Shown: positions 7,525-17,084 of the stretch, piece by piece | How the letters are laid out: the number at the start of each line of letters is the position of its first letter | How positions within the stretch are numbered: position 1 is the first letter of the stretch | From: Streptomyces roseoviridis | GTDB taxonomy: Bacteria > Actinomycetota > Actinomycetes > Streptomycetales > Streptomycetaceae | Assembly: GCF_039535235.1 (NCBI RefSeq) | Contig: NZ_BAAAWU010000001.1 | Span: 4,960,001-5,024,000, forward strand | Reading direction: 5' to 3' | DNA: 64,000 bases | Notes under the pieces: model-generated | What the model was told of the DNA's origin: nothing | Seen by the model: only the letters and a program-made list of their open reading frames with translations | The model's database searches: none | Program-made: the position numbers and the translations under genes

Positions 7525-8964
7525 ATGTTTTCTGTACGGAGGCGCGGCGTTGCCCGCCTTGCCGCCGCGACCGTGGTCTCCGGCCTCGTCGCGGCGGGCG
7601 CGATAGCCGTCGCCGGCCCGGCGGTGGCCGACGAGAGCTCCACCAACGGTGGCGGCGTCGACGCGACGCTGGGTCAGCTCGTCGATGTCGGCAAGATCGA
7701 CATCAAGGTGAAGCATGACGGCAAGGAAGAGATCGAGGCCTACAACGGCGGTCTCTTCAACCTCAACGTCAAGGGCGGCGGTGCGCTCAAGGCGTACTGC
7801 ATCGACCTGTTCACCGGTACCGAGGCGGGCACGACGTACAAGGAGGTCGGCTGGGACGAGTCGACCCTCCACGACAACAAGAACGCCGGCAAGATCCGCT
7901 GGATCCTGCAGCACTCGTACCCCGAGGTGAACGACCTCGACGCACTGGCCAAGAAGGCCGACGCCAAGAGCCTGACCAAGGACACCGCCGCGGCGGCGAC
8001 CCAGGCGGCGATCTGGCACTACTCCGACAACGTCGAGGCCACGCCTCAGGACGACGACGCGGAGAAGCTGACCAAGTACCTCCTCGCCGAGGCCGAGAAG
8101 GCGCCGCAGCTCTCCGAGCCGACGGCCTCCCTCGAGGTCTCCCCGACCTCCCTGGCCGGCAAGTCGGGCAGCCGTCTCGGCCCCGCCAAGGTGACCACCA
8201 ACGCCGCCAAGGGCGCGACCAAGGTCTCCCTGGTCCCCGGCGCCCCCGAGGGCGTCAAGGTCGTCGACAAGGACGGCAAGGCCGTCACCTCCGTCGACGA
8301 CGGCGACGAGATCTACCTCGACGTGCCGGCCGGCGCCGGCGACGGCTCCGCCAAGGTGAAGCTGCAGGCCTCCACCAAGGCCTCCATCGGCCGCGCCTTC
8401 GCCAGCACCACGAAGGAGCGCAAGCAGACCCTGATCCTCGCCGGCAGCAGCGAGTCCACGGTCAGCGCGCAGATCGAGGCCACCTGGGCCAAGCAGGGCC
8501 CCGTCCCGGCCGTCGACTTCAAGGAGAACTGCGCCGAGGGCGGCGTGGACGTCACCGTCTCCAACAAGGGCGACGAGGACTGGGTCTTCGAGCTGGGCGG
8601 CGTGAAGCACACGATCGCCGCCGGCAAGTCCAAGACGGTGACCGTCCCGGTCGCCGAGGACGCCGCGTACAAGTACACGATCACCGGCCCGAACGGCTTC
8701 GAGAAGGTCGTCGAGGGCGTCCTGGACTGCAAGACCTCCACCCCCGGCCCGAAGCCGTCCGAGACCCCGGCCCCGTCGCAGAGCCCGGCCACCGGCGGCA
8801 CCACCGCCGGCGGCACCACCGGCTCCACCACCGGTGGCGGCGACCTCGCCGAGACCGGTAGCTCCAACGCCACCCCGATGATCGCCGGCATCGCCGTCGC
8901 GCTCGTCGCGATCGGCGGCGGCGCGATGTTCTTCCTCCGCAAGAAGAAGGCGGCCGGCCAGTAA
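7525..8964 (+). CDS. Cell-wall-anchored thioester (TQXA-type) domain protein with LAETG sorting signal
   Basis: A 479-residue secreted surface protein. Residues 1-35 are a signal peptide with an RRR n-region. Residues ~50-195 form a Cys-Gln thioester domain: YCIDLFT supplies Cys92 and TQAAIWHYS supplies Gln160, the pair that forms an internal reactive thioester in surface adhesins. Beta-sandwich-like modules follow, then a Thr/Pro/Gly-rich stalk (about 400-440). The end is a sortase signal: LAETG at 441, a hydrophobic helix and an RKKK tail. LAXTG-type signals are used by class E sortases in Streptomyces. GGAGGGG lies 6-8 bases before the ATG. It is monocistronic, with a 247-base leader and tandem hairpins after it. 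A role in covalent surface attachment is inferred from the family. Confidence 0.88.
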   Translation: MFSVRRRGVARLAAATVVSGLVAAGAIAVAGPAVADESSTNGGGVDATLGQLVDVGKIDIKVKHDGKEEIEAYNGGLFNLNVKGGGALKAYCIDLFTGTEAGTTYKEVGWDESTLHDNKNAGKIRWILQHSYPEVNDLDALAKKADAKSLTKDTAAAATQAAIWHYSDNVEATPQDDDAEKLTKYLLAEAEKAPQLSEPTASLEVSPTSLAGKSGSRLGPAKVTTNAAKGATKVSLVPGAPEGVKVVDKDGKAVTSVDDGDEIYLDVPAGAGDGSAKVKLQASTKASIGRAFASTTKERKQTLILAGSSESTVSAQIEATWAKQGPVPAVDFKENCAEGGVDVTVSNKGDEDWVFELGGVKHTIAAGKSKTVTVPVAEDAAYKYTITGPNGFEKVVEGVLDCKTSTPGPKPSETPAPSQSPATGGTTAGGTTGSTTGGGDLAETGSSNATPMIAGIAVALVAIGGGAMFFLRKKKAAGQ

Positions 8965-8981
8965 GGCACCCGCAGCACCCC

Positions 8982-9044
8982 GGGGCCGCCCCTGAGCGGC
9001 GGCCCCACCGGACGGCCCCGTCGCGCACCGCGCGGCGGGGCCGT
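8982..9044 (+). terminator. Tandem GC-rich terminator hairpins
   Basis: Two hairpins follow the surface-protein stop. The first has a 9-bp stem GGGGCCGCC/GGCGGCCCC (8982-9006, loop of 7). The second has a 9-bp stem ACGGCCCCG/CGGGGCCGT (9012-9044) with a further 5-bp CGCGC/GCGCG stem inside. They lack a long U-tract, which is common for Streptomyces terminators. Confidence 0.75.
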
Positions 9045-9235
9045 TCCGCTGCCCGCGCCCGTCCTCCCGGAGGCGGGTCCGGCACCCGCTGGGCACCGGA
9101 CGTGACCGGACCGTCACCGCGACGCCGCACAAGGCCCAGGTCAAGCGGTCCCCCAGGTACTGGTTTCCGCCGATGGGGCTCGGTCAGGCAAGATGGGGTC
9201 TATCTGCCCACTCACTCTTTGCCGGACGGTTTCTC

Positions 9236-10900
<1,665 letters not shown>

Positions 10901-10913
10901 GGCTGACCGCCGC

Positions 10914-11339
10914 ATGGCACGACACATCTACTCCTGTCCCCTCCGCTGGTCGGACATGGACGCCTTCGGGCACGTCAACAACGTCGTCTTCCTCCGCTAT
11001 CTGGAGGAGGCGCGGATCGACTTCATGTTCCGGCTCGCGCCGGGGAACGGGAGCCCGTCGTTCTCCGGCGGGTCCGTCGTGGCCCGCCACGAGATCGACT
11101 ACCTGCGCCCGCTGGTCCACCGGCACGAGCCGGTGACCGTCGAGTCCTGGGTCAAGAAGATCGGCGCGGCGTCGCTGACGATCGCGTACGAGATCAAGGA
11201 CCCGGACGTGACGTACGTGCGGGCGTCGACGGTCGTCGTGCCCTTCGACCTCCAGGAGCAGCGCCCGCGCCGGATCACCGAGGAGGAGCGGGCGTTCCTC
11301 CAGGAGTACGTCGACGACGGGATGACGTCCGCGCCATGA
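10914..11339 (+). CDS. Hotdog-fold acyl-CoA thioesterase
   Basis: A 141-residue single-domain protein of the 4-hydroxybenzoyl-CoA thioesterase/YbgC-like family. The conserved helix-entry motif RWSDMDAFGHVNNVVFLRYLEEAR near residues 11-33 includes the catalytic Asp and the HVNN turn. The central strands follow around VVARHEIDYLRPL and VKKIGAASLTIAYEI. It probably hydrolyses an acyl- or aryl-CoA, but the substrate cannot be read from the sequence. It starts 13 bases after ettA, and its stop overlaps the start of the next gene (ATGA), so the two are likely co-translated. Confidence 0.85.
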   Translation: MARHIYSCPLRWSDMDAFGHVNNVVFLRYLEEARIDFMFRLAPGNGSPSFSGGSVVARHEIDYLRPLVHRHEPVTVESWVKKIGAASLTIAYEIKDPDVTYVRASTVVVPFDLQEQRPRRITEEERAFLQEYVDDGMTSAP

Positions 11340-12019
11340 CCGCCATCGCGCCGCTGCACTTCGCCGACCCCAGGGAGGCGGCGGGCCTCGCCGCCTTCCT
11401 GCGCCGGCTGCTCCACTACGACCGCGCCGCCGCCGTCCGCCTCCAGGCGGGCGAGGGCGGCGCGCTCGCCGTCTTCGGGCGGCCCCCGTCGTTCGAGGTG
11501 CTGGCGATCCGCACGGCGCGGCTCGTCGACGCGGTGGCGCTGGACGTGACGGTGTCCGCCGGTGAGCTCCTCGAAGGCATCGAGGAGTCGGCGGGCAAGG
11601 CGGTCGTGCCCGGCGCCGTCACCGGCCCGCCCTGGGCCGGCCTCCTGCCGCCGCGCGGCGGCTGGGAGCCGGTCCCGGGGCTGCCGCCCGCCGCCGCGAT
11701 GCGCAGCGCGGTCGCCGCGGCGGTGACCGAGTTCCGGTCCCGCGACGAGGCCCTGCCCGAGGAGCGGCGGACCCGGGCCGAGCGCGACCGCATCGGCCGC
11801 GAGATATGGTCCCGCACGCTGGCCGACACGGGCCTCCCGCTGCGGGCCGTCCACGCGGCCCAGTCGCTCGGCTTCCTGCCGGACCTTCCCGGCGAGGACC
11901 TGCCGGTGGTGCTGTTCGCCGCCGGCCCCTGGCTGCGGCTGCGCACCCCCTACGGTTCGGTCGCGCTGCGCAGCGCCCCGATGTCGCTCACGGTCAGCCC
12001 GGGGGCCCCGGCCCGGTGA
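11336..12019 (+). CDS. Conserved hypothetical protein coupled to the thioesterase
   Basis: A 227-residue protein I cannot assign. It looks soluble and Ala/Arg/Leu-rich, with no signal peptide or membrane segment. An N-terminal stretch (LHFADPREAAGLAAFLRRLL) and a middle part with GPPWAGLLPPRGGWEPVPG look conserved in style, and the end (VVLFAAGPWLRLRTPYGSVALR) looks like beta strands. Its ATG overlaps the thioesterase stop by four bases, so the two proteins may act together. The strong codon bias and the coupling support a real gene. Confidence 0.7.
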   Translation: MTAIAPLHFADPREAAGLAAFLRRLLHYDRAAAVRLQAGEGGALAVFGRPPSFEVLAIRTARLVDAVALDVTVSAGELLEGIEESAGKAVVPGAVTGPPWAGLLPPRGGWEPVPGLPPAAAMRSAVAAAVTEFRSRDEALPEERRTRAERDRIGREIWSRTLADTGLPLRAVHAAQSLGFLPDLPGEDLPVVLFAAGPWLRLRTPYGSVALRSAPMSLTVSPGAPAR

Positions 12020-12060
12020 CGGACCGGGGTCACGCGAACGTCGTGGCCCCGGCACCCGCC

Positions 12061-12148
12061 GCCGAGCCGCTGCCCGGCGTCGACGCCTGGCTCACCGCCG
12101 TCGAGCCGCTGCCCGGCGTCGGGTGCCAGGCTCACCGCCGTCGAGCCG
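12061..12148 (+). repeat. 40-bp tandem duplication in the decayed region
   Basis: A 39-40-base unit beginning (G)CCGAGCCGCTGCCCGGCG and ending CTCACCGCC occurs twice (12061-12099 and 12100-12139), with a third partial copy to 12148. The copies differ by a few bases in the middle. It sits upstream of the acetyltransferase remnant and looks like replication slippage in unselected DNA. Confidence 0.7.
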
Positions 12149-12238
12149 ACCGGATCCTCCGCGCTTCCCGGCCCGGCCACCGGACACCGACGTCGGACCG
12201 GTGCTCGCCCGGCGCCTGCCGTCTGCCGCCTGCCGCCT

Positions 12239-12440
12239 GTCACCGCGCGCCGCGGCGACCGGCTCGTCGGCCAGGGACAGGTCGTCCGTGACGGCGGCGC
12301 GCACGCCTTCCTGCGGGACGTGACCCTCCGCCCCGACCAGCGCCGCCGGGGGCTCGGCGTCGCGCTCGTACGGTCCGCCGCCGAGGCGGCGCGGGAGCGC
12401 GGGGCGCACCGGCCGCACCTGGACCTCGAGTCGCGCCTCG
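12239..12440 (+). pseudogene. Remnant of a GNAT-family N-acetyltransferase
   Basis: One frame across 12239-12440 reads as the core of a GNAT enzyme: a strand (GDRLVGQGQVVRDGG), then AFLRDVTLRPDQRRRGLGVA, which carries the acetyl-CoA-binding RxxGLG turn of motif A, then the helix LVRSAAEAARERGA. No start codon lies upstream in this frame near a plausible N-terminus, and the flanks on both sides are unlike the family and contain a tandem duplication. I read the whole 12020-12485 stretch as a broken acetyltransferase gene with nothing else in it. Confidence 0.5.
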
Positions 12441-12485
12441 CCTGTCTCCCCGAGACGTGCGGCCTCCGGAACACGGCTGCCGGGC

Positions 12486-13091
12486 TCATGCGCCCGGCCT
12501 GCCGACGTCGGTCCACCCCTCCCCGACGATCGTCACGACCGAGACGACCACCGACAGCGCGAGCAGGATCGACGGGACGACCGGGGACCCGCTGGGCTTG
12601 TTGTGCTTCTCCAGGACCGGGTCCATCCGACGGGCCGGGTCATAGGCGATGCGGACCGTCCTGCCCGCCTCGCCGATCCGTTCCTCGGCGGTGAACTCCG
12701 ACGGGTAGCCGCCGGGGCAGTCGAGCGGATGGTGGTACAGCCACATGTCGCTCGGGGCGCCCTCGCCGAAGGTCGGGTGGTACGTCGCCCGCGCCTTGCC
12801 GGTGATCTCGCAGGTCACGACCTCGGCGCGGACCCGGGAGTCCCTGGCCTCCACCCACACCGCGCCCAGACCCGCCACCAGCAGCACCACCGCGGCGATG
12901 CTGCCGCCCTCGCGGAACAGCGCGTTGTGCGCGAGCAGGGCGACGGCGGTCAGGACCAGGCCGGCGAGCACCGCCAGGAGGGTCGGTACGCGCACGGGGC
13001 TGCGCATGCTCCAGCCCGCCCACAGGTGCAGCAGCAGACCGGCCCCCGAGGGCACCACGACCGCGCCGAGACACGCCAGAGACTTCCTCAT
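12486..13091 (-). CDS. Small multi-pass membrane protein, possibly DUF3592-like
   Basis: A 201-residue protein with hydrophobic helices at about 5-27, 35-55 and 62-80 and one near the C-terminus (about 170-190). These flank an extracytoplasmic-looking domain of about 90 residues that has two cysteines (TCEITGKA and DCPGGYPSE), able to form a disulfide. The pattern of membrane pairs around a compact domain ending GRTVRIAYDP resembles DUF3592 proteins, but I am unsure. GGGG lies 7-8 bases before the ATG. It is downstream of, and on the same strand as, the ABC operon with an 88-base gap, so it could be a readthrough member of that unit. Confidence 0.65.
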   Translation of the reverse strand: MRKSLACLGAVVVPSGAGLLLHLWAGWSMRSPVRVPTLLAVLAGLVLTAVALLAHNALFREGGSIAAVVLLVAGLGAVWVEARDSRVRAEVVTCEITGKARATYHPTFGEGAPSDMWLYHHPLDCPGGYPSEFTAEERIGEAGRTVRIAYDPARRMDPVLEKHNKPSGSPVVPSILLALSVVVSVVTIVGEGWTDVGRPGA

Positions 13092-13179
13092 GCGTCACCC
13101 CCGGATACGGGGACGCGTACGGCTCCGGCGCGGTTTCCCGCCCGGGCGCCGGCCGCGGCGCGCACCGACCGCCGTCCGC

Positions 13180-14247
13180 TCAGCGGGCGCCGTGGGGATC
13201 CGTGCCCGTCCCCGTACGGGCGCCCGCGTCCGGGTCCGCGTCGTCCGGCCACACCCCGATGTGGTCCCGCTCCAGCTCCAGCGCCACCCGGTGCCGCATG
13301 CCCAGCGTCTCGGTGTACTCCGCGGGCAGCTGCAGCCGCCCTGCCCGGTCGAGCATCGCGTACTCCCGGGCCACCAGCGACTCCTGCCCCTCCGCGTCCA
13401 CCTCGGTGCGCCGCAGGACCTCGGAGGAGGTGCGGCCGTCGCGGATGGCGACCGTGCGGCGGACCTCGGAGGCGACCGCCTGGTCGTGGGTGACGATGAC
13501 GATCGTCGTGCCCAGCTCCTCGTTGGCGCGGCGGAAGGACGCGAAGACCTGCTCGCCGGTGGCCGAGTCCAGCTCGCCGGTCGGTTCGTCGGCGAGCAGC
13601 ACCGAGGGGTCGTTGGCGAGGGCGACGGCGATCGCCACCCGCTGCTGCTGGCCGCCGGACATCTGGTGCGGGCGCCGGTCGCGGATCTCGGAGATGCCGA
13701 GCATCGCCAGGAGCTCCTCGGCCCGCCCGGCCCTGTTCTTCCTCCCACCGGCCAACTGCATGGGCAGGGCCACGTTCTGGGCGGCCGTCAGATACGGCAG
13801 CAGATTGCGGGCGGTCTGCTGCCAGACGAAGCCGACCACTTCGCGGCGGTAGCGCAGCCGCGCCTTGCCGTCCATGGCGAGCAGGTCGCAGCCGGCGACC
13901 TTCGCGGCGCCGGCGGTCGGCACGTCGAGGCCGGCCAGGATGTTCATCAGGGTCGACTTGCCGGAACCGGACGCCCCGACCAGGGCCATCAGCTCGCCCT
14001 CCTTCACCAGCAGGTCCAGCCCCTGGAGGGCCTGCACCTCGACCCCGTCCGTGGTGAAGATCCGTACCAGGCGGTCGCAGGCGATCAGGGCGTCGTGGCC
14101 GTACGAGGGCCGGTCGCGGCGGGCCGCGGCCCGCCGCTCCAGCTCCGCCAGACTGGCGCCTCCGGCACCCGCGCGGCCCCCGCTGCCGGAAGCCGCCGAG
14201 GTCCCCGTGGTCCCCGTGGTCCCTGTGGTCCCCGTGGTCGTCGTCAT
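13180..14247 (-). CDS. ABC exporter ATPase (MacB/LolD-type) with C-terminal AbrB-like domain
   Basis: A 355-residue ATPase. The N-terminus is a Thr/Gly-rich tail made by a 9-base DNA repeat (residues ~2-18). The ABC domain spans about 50-275: GASGSGKST (Walker A), the Q-loop in VGFVWQQTARN, the signature MSGGQQQR, ADEPTGELD (Walker B) and THDQAV (H-loop). This is the LolD/MacB class that pairs with FtsX-like permeases. A second domain follows at about 293-333, LDRAGRLQLPAEYTETLGM and on to HIGVWPD. It has the GR-x-x-x-P-x-x-(6)-LG pattern of the AbrB/SpoVT swapped-hairpin DNA-binding fold. The ATG overlaps the stop of the upstream permease (ATGA). I chose ATG 14247 over a longer frame because of this coupling. 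Confidence 0.85.
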   Translation of the reverse strand: MTTTTGTTGTTGTTGTSAASGSGGRAGAGGASLAELERRAAARRDRPSYGHDALIACDRLVRIFTTDGVEVQALQGLDLLVKEGELMALVGASGSGKSTLMNILAGLDVPTAGAAKVAGCDLLAMDGKARLRYRREVVGFVWQQTARNLLPYLTAAQNVALPMQLAGGRKNRAGRAEELLAMLGISEIRDRRPHQMSGGQQQRVAIAVALANDPSVLLADEPTGELDSATGEQVFASFRRANEELGTTIVIVTHDQAVASEVRRTVAIRDGRTSSEVLRRTEVDAEGQESLVAREYAMLDRAGRLQLPAEYTETLGMRHRVALELERDHIGVWPDDADPDAGARTGTGTDPHGAR

Positions 14248-17084
14248 CGTGCGTCTCCTGCCCTGAGTTCCCTGATCGAGCCCCTGCGGGATGCCCACCA
14301 CGCCTGCACCAGGGCCGCCCCCGACGCCAGCAGCACCACGGCGACCGCCGGAAGCCCCAGCGACCAGACGTCCGCCCGCAGCGCCGCCCCCAGCTCCATC
14401 GCCTCGTCCGGTGCCCCGCCCAGGGCGAGCCGCGCCAGGTCGACTCCCGGCGACAGCAGCAGGATCGTCGCCCAGCCGACCAGCGCGCCGCCCACCGCCG
14501 CGAGCAACGCCTGCGGCAGCGCCTCCAGACCGAGCAGCCGCCTGGCCTGCCGACGGGTCAGGCCCATGGTGCGCAGCCGGGCGAGGAGCGTGGTGCGTTC
14601 GGGCGCGGCCTGGAGCAGCGAGAGCATCAGCGCGAGGACGGCGTATCCGGCGCCCGCGCCGAGGGCGGTGAGATAGATCCGTTCGGCACCGGTCTGCATC
14701 GGCGAGTCGACGTAGCCGGCCCGCTGCTCCTTCGACAGCGCCACCCGCAGGCCCCCGGCCTTCGCGGTGACCGCGGCGCGCAGCGCCGGCCCGTCGAGGG
14801 CACCGGGCGCACGCTCGCTCACGAGCAGCGCGGTGGGTGCCCGGTTGGTGAGGTCGGCGCCGTTGACGAGGAGGAAGTCCTTGTCGGGCAGCGCCGGTGT
14901 GGCCGCGCGGACGGCGACCACCTTCACGTGGAACCGGCCGGCGGCCGCCGTGATCTCGATGGGCGCCCGGCCCAGCCGTTCGGCGACCCGCGGCGAGGCG
15001 ATCACCGGCAGCACCCGGGTGTTGTCGCCGGTGTGGGCGGGCCCGCCGGTGCCGGTGGACCCCAGCAGGCCGGCGGGGAACGGTCCGAAGCCGGTGCGGG
15101 CCGCCAGCCGGGCGTACGAGGCGGGCTCGACGCCGATCAGCGGCGCGCCCATGCCGTTGTCGACGGTGCCCTGGTGGTCGGGCAGTTCGAGGCCGAACTC
15201 GATCTGCACCGGCGCCACCTCGCCGACGCCGGGAAAGCGCCGTACCGTCTCGGCCACTCCGGCGGGCAGCGGCGTCATCTCCAGCTCCTGGTGCACCCGG
15301 GCGTCCGCGCCGGTCGCGAGGAGCGCCGCCCGGTCGCGGGCCTCGGAGATGCCGGTGAGCACGGAGCCGCCGAACGCGGCCGTGGTCAGCGCCACCAGCA
15401 GCGCGAGCAGCGGCAGCGCGCCGGTCGACGAGGAGCGTCCGGCCCGGGCGAGCGCGAGGGGGCCGACCGCGCCGCGCATGCGGCGGGCCGGCCGGGCGGC
15501 CCAGCGCAGCGGCAGCGGATACAGCCGTACGAGCACGAACGCGGCGATCAGGCCGACCAGGACGGGCGCGGCGCTCACCAGGTGGTCACCGGAGTCGGCG
15601 GTGCCGCGGCGGCGCAGCGCGGTGACCGCCCCGACGGCGAGGACGAGGAAGGTGAGCTCGGCGACCGTGCGGCCGGTGGAGGGCCGGGCGGAGACCACAT
15701 CCTCGCGCCCGCCGTGCAGCCGGGGCCGGCGGTGCAGGACGACCGCGCGCAGCGGCAGGACCAGCCAGGCGAGCAGGGCGACGGCCGCGGCGGCCGCGCA
15801 GGCGGGCCAGAAGCGGGCACCGGCGCCGGCCACCGGCAGGGCGAGCAGCAGGCCGAGCACGGCGGCCGGGACGGCGACCGCGCCGGTCTCGCCGAGCAGC
15901 CGGCCGCCGATGCCGGTCAGGGAGGCGCCGCGGGAACGCAGCAGGGCGAGTTCGGCGTGGCGCCGGGCGGTGAACAGCCCGGCGGTCATGACGATCACCA
16001 CGGCCGCGACGGCTCCGATGCCGAAGGCGGCGACGGCGACGACCGCGGCGATGGCGTCGCGCATCCCGGCGTAGTCGGTGACGATCTCGTCGAGGCCGGT
16101 GGTGAAGCCGCCGTTGTCACCGAGGACCTGGCGCAGCTTCACCCGCCCGGGGCCGCTGTCCGCCGAGTCGAGGGCGGCGGCGAGGCGGTCGCTGTCCTGG
16201 GCGGTGAGGTGGCCGACGTCGGGCGCGAACCGCCAGTACTGCTCGGGTTCGCCGAGGGTGGTGAGCAGCCCGGGTGCGCTCTCGGGCGCCACGAGCAGGC
16301 TCGCCGTCCAGTACCACTTGATCTCCGAGGTGCCCTTGGCGGAGAAGAGCGGGGTGTGCAGGAGCGGGTCCACCCCCCAGTAGCCGTTGGCTGTTTCCCG
16401 GGGCTCGACGATGCCGGTGACGGTGATCGGCTCGGGCGTGCCGTCCGTACCGGGCACGTGGACGACGGAACCCACCTTCAGCCGCAGCGCCTCGGCGGTC
16501 CTGGCGGTGACCGCCGCCTCCATGGCGCCGCCCGGACCGGCTCCGGGCAGGCGGCCGGCCGTGAGGGTGGAGTGGGCGGCCAGGTCGGACGGCGCGTCGA
16601 GGACGAGCTCGGGCGGCAGGCCGTCGGGCTGCGGCAGCCACGGGTCGAGGCCGGGTGTCCGCTTCGTCGTGTGCACGCCGTACGCGGAGTTCGCGGGATC
16701 GGTGCGCAGCGGCGGGGGCAGCAGCGGTACCAGCCGGTCCCGGGTGGCGCGCAGCCTCTGCGGGGTGAGCTGCGCGGCCTGTGCCGCCGGGCCGAGGTGG
16801 GCCTCGACCCGGGTGGTCAGCGACAGCGCGGTGCGGCGCGGTTCGGCGGAGTCGACGGCGTGCCACAGGCCCTCGGTCTCGTACGTGTCGACGGCCCGCG
16901 GCAGCGCCGCCGCGAGGAAGGCCGTCACCAGCACGAGCAGGCCGTAGGCGAGGGCCGCGCCCGGGGCGGTCCGCAGCCGGGTGCGGACCCAGGGGGCCAC
17001 GGCGCGGGCGGGCTTGCGGGGCATGGCGTTCGCCTTTCCGCGGGCGGGGGTGGTCGGCGGCTGCGGCGCGCGGGGGCCGGGCAT
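14244..17084 (-). CDS. FtsX/MacB-type ABC transporter permease, second in operon
   Basis: A 946-residue membrane protein with the layout of duplicated FtsX permeases. A first transmembrane helix at about residues 42-62 (ALAYGLLVLVTAFLAAALP) is followed by a large extracytoplasmic domain. A three-to-four-helix FtsX core around 345-460 leads into a second long outer domain and a final set of helices near the C-terminus (AVLALMLSLLQ, LLAAVGGALVGWATILLL, VVLLASGAALV). The substrate is unknown; such systems export lipoproteins, peptides or drugs, or transmit signals across the envelope. The ATG at 17084 overlaps the stop of the first permease by four bases, and the stop overlaps the ATPase start. 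A second Met 20 residues in (MPRKPARA) is an alternative start. Confidence 0.85.
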   Translation of the reverse strand: MPGPRAPQPPTTPARGKANAMPRKPARAVAPWVRTRLRTAPGAALAYGLLVLVTAFLAAALPRAVDTYETEGLWHAVDSAEPRRTALSLTTRVEAHLGPAAQAAQLTPQRLRATRDRLVPLLPPPLRTDPANSAYGVHTTKRTPGLDPWLPQPDGLPPELVLDAPSDLAAHSTLTAGRLPGAGPGGAMEAAVTARTAEALRLKVGSVVHVPGTDGTPEPITVTGIVEPRETANGYWGVDPLLHTPLFSAKGTSEIKWYWTASLLVAPESAPGLLTTLGEPEQYWRFAPDVGHLTAQDSDRLAAALDSADSGPGRVKLRQVLGDNGGFTTGLDEIVTDYAGMRDAIAAVVAVAAFGIGAVAAVVIVMTAGLFTARRHAELALLRSRGASLTGIGGRLLGETGAVAVPAAVLGLLLALPVAGAGARFWPACAAAAAVALLAWLVLPLRAVVLHRRPRLHGGREDVVSARPSTGRTVAELTFLVLAVGAVTALRRRGTADSGDHLVSAAPVLVGLIAAFVLVRLYPLPLRWAARPARRMRGAVGPLALARAGRSSSTGALPLLALLVALTTAAFGGSVLTGISEARDRAALLATGADARVHQELEMTPLPAGVAETVRRFPGVGEVAPVQIEFGLELPDHQGTVDNGMGAPLIGVEPASYARLAARTGFGPFPAGLLGSTGTGGPAHTGDNTRVLPVIASPRVAERLGRAPIEITAAAGRFHVKVVAVRAATPALPDKDFLLVNGADLTNRAPTALLVSERAPGALDGPALRAAVTAKAGGLRVALSKEQRAGYVDSPMQTGAERIYLTALGAGAGYAVLALMLSLLQAAPERTTLLARLRTMGLTRRQARRLLGLEALPQALLAAVGGALVGWATILLLSPGVDLARLALGGAPDEAMELGAALRADVWSLGLPAVAVVLLASGAALVQAWWASRRGSIRELRAGDAR

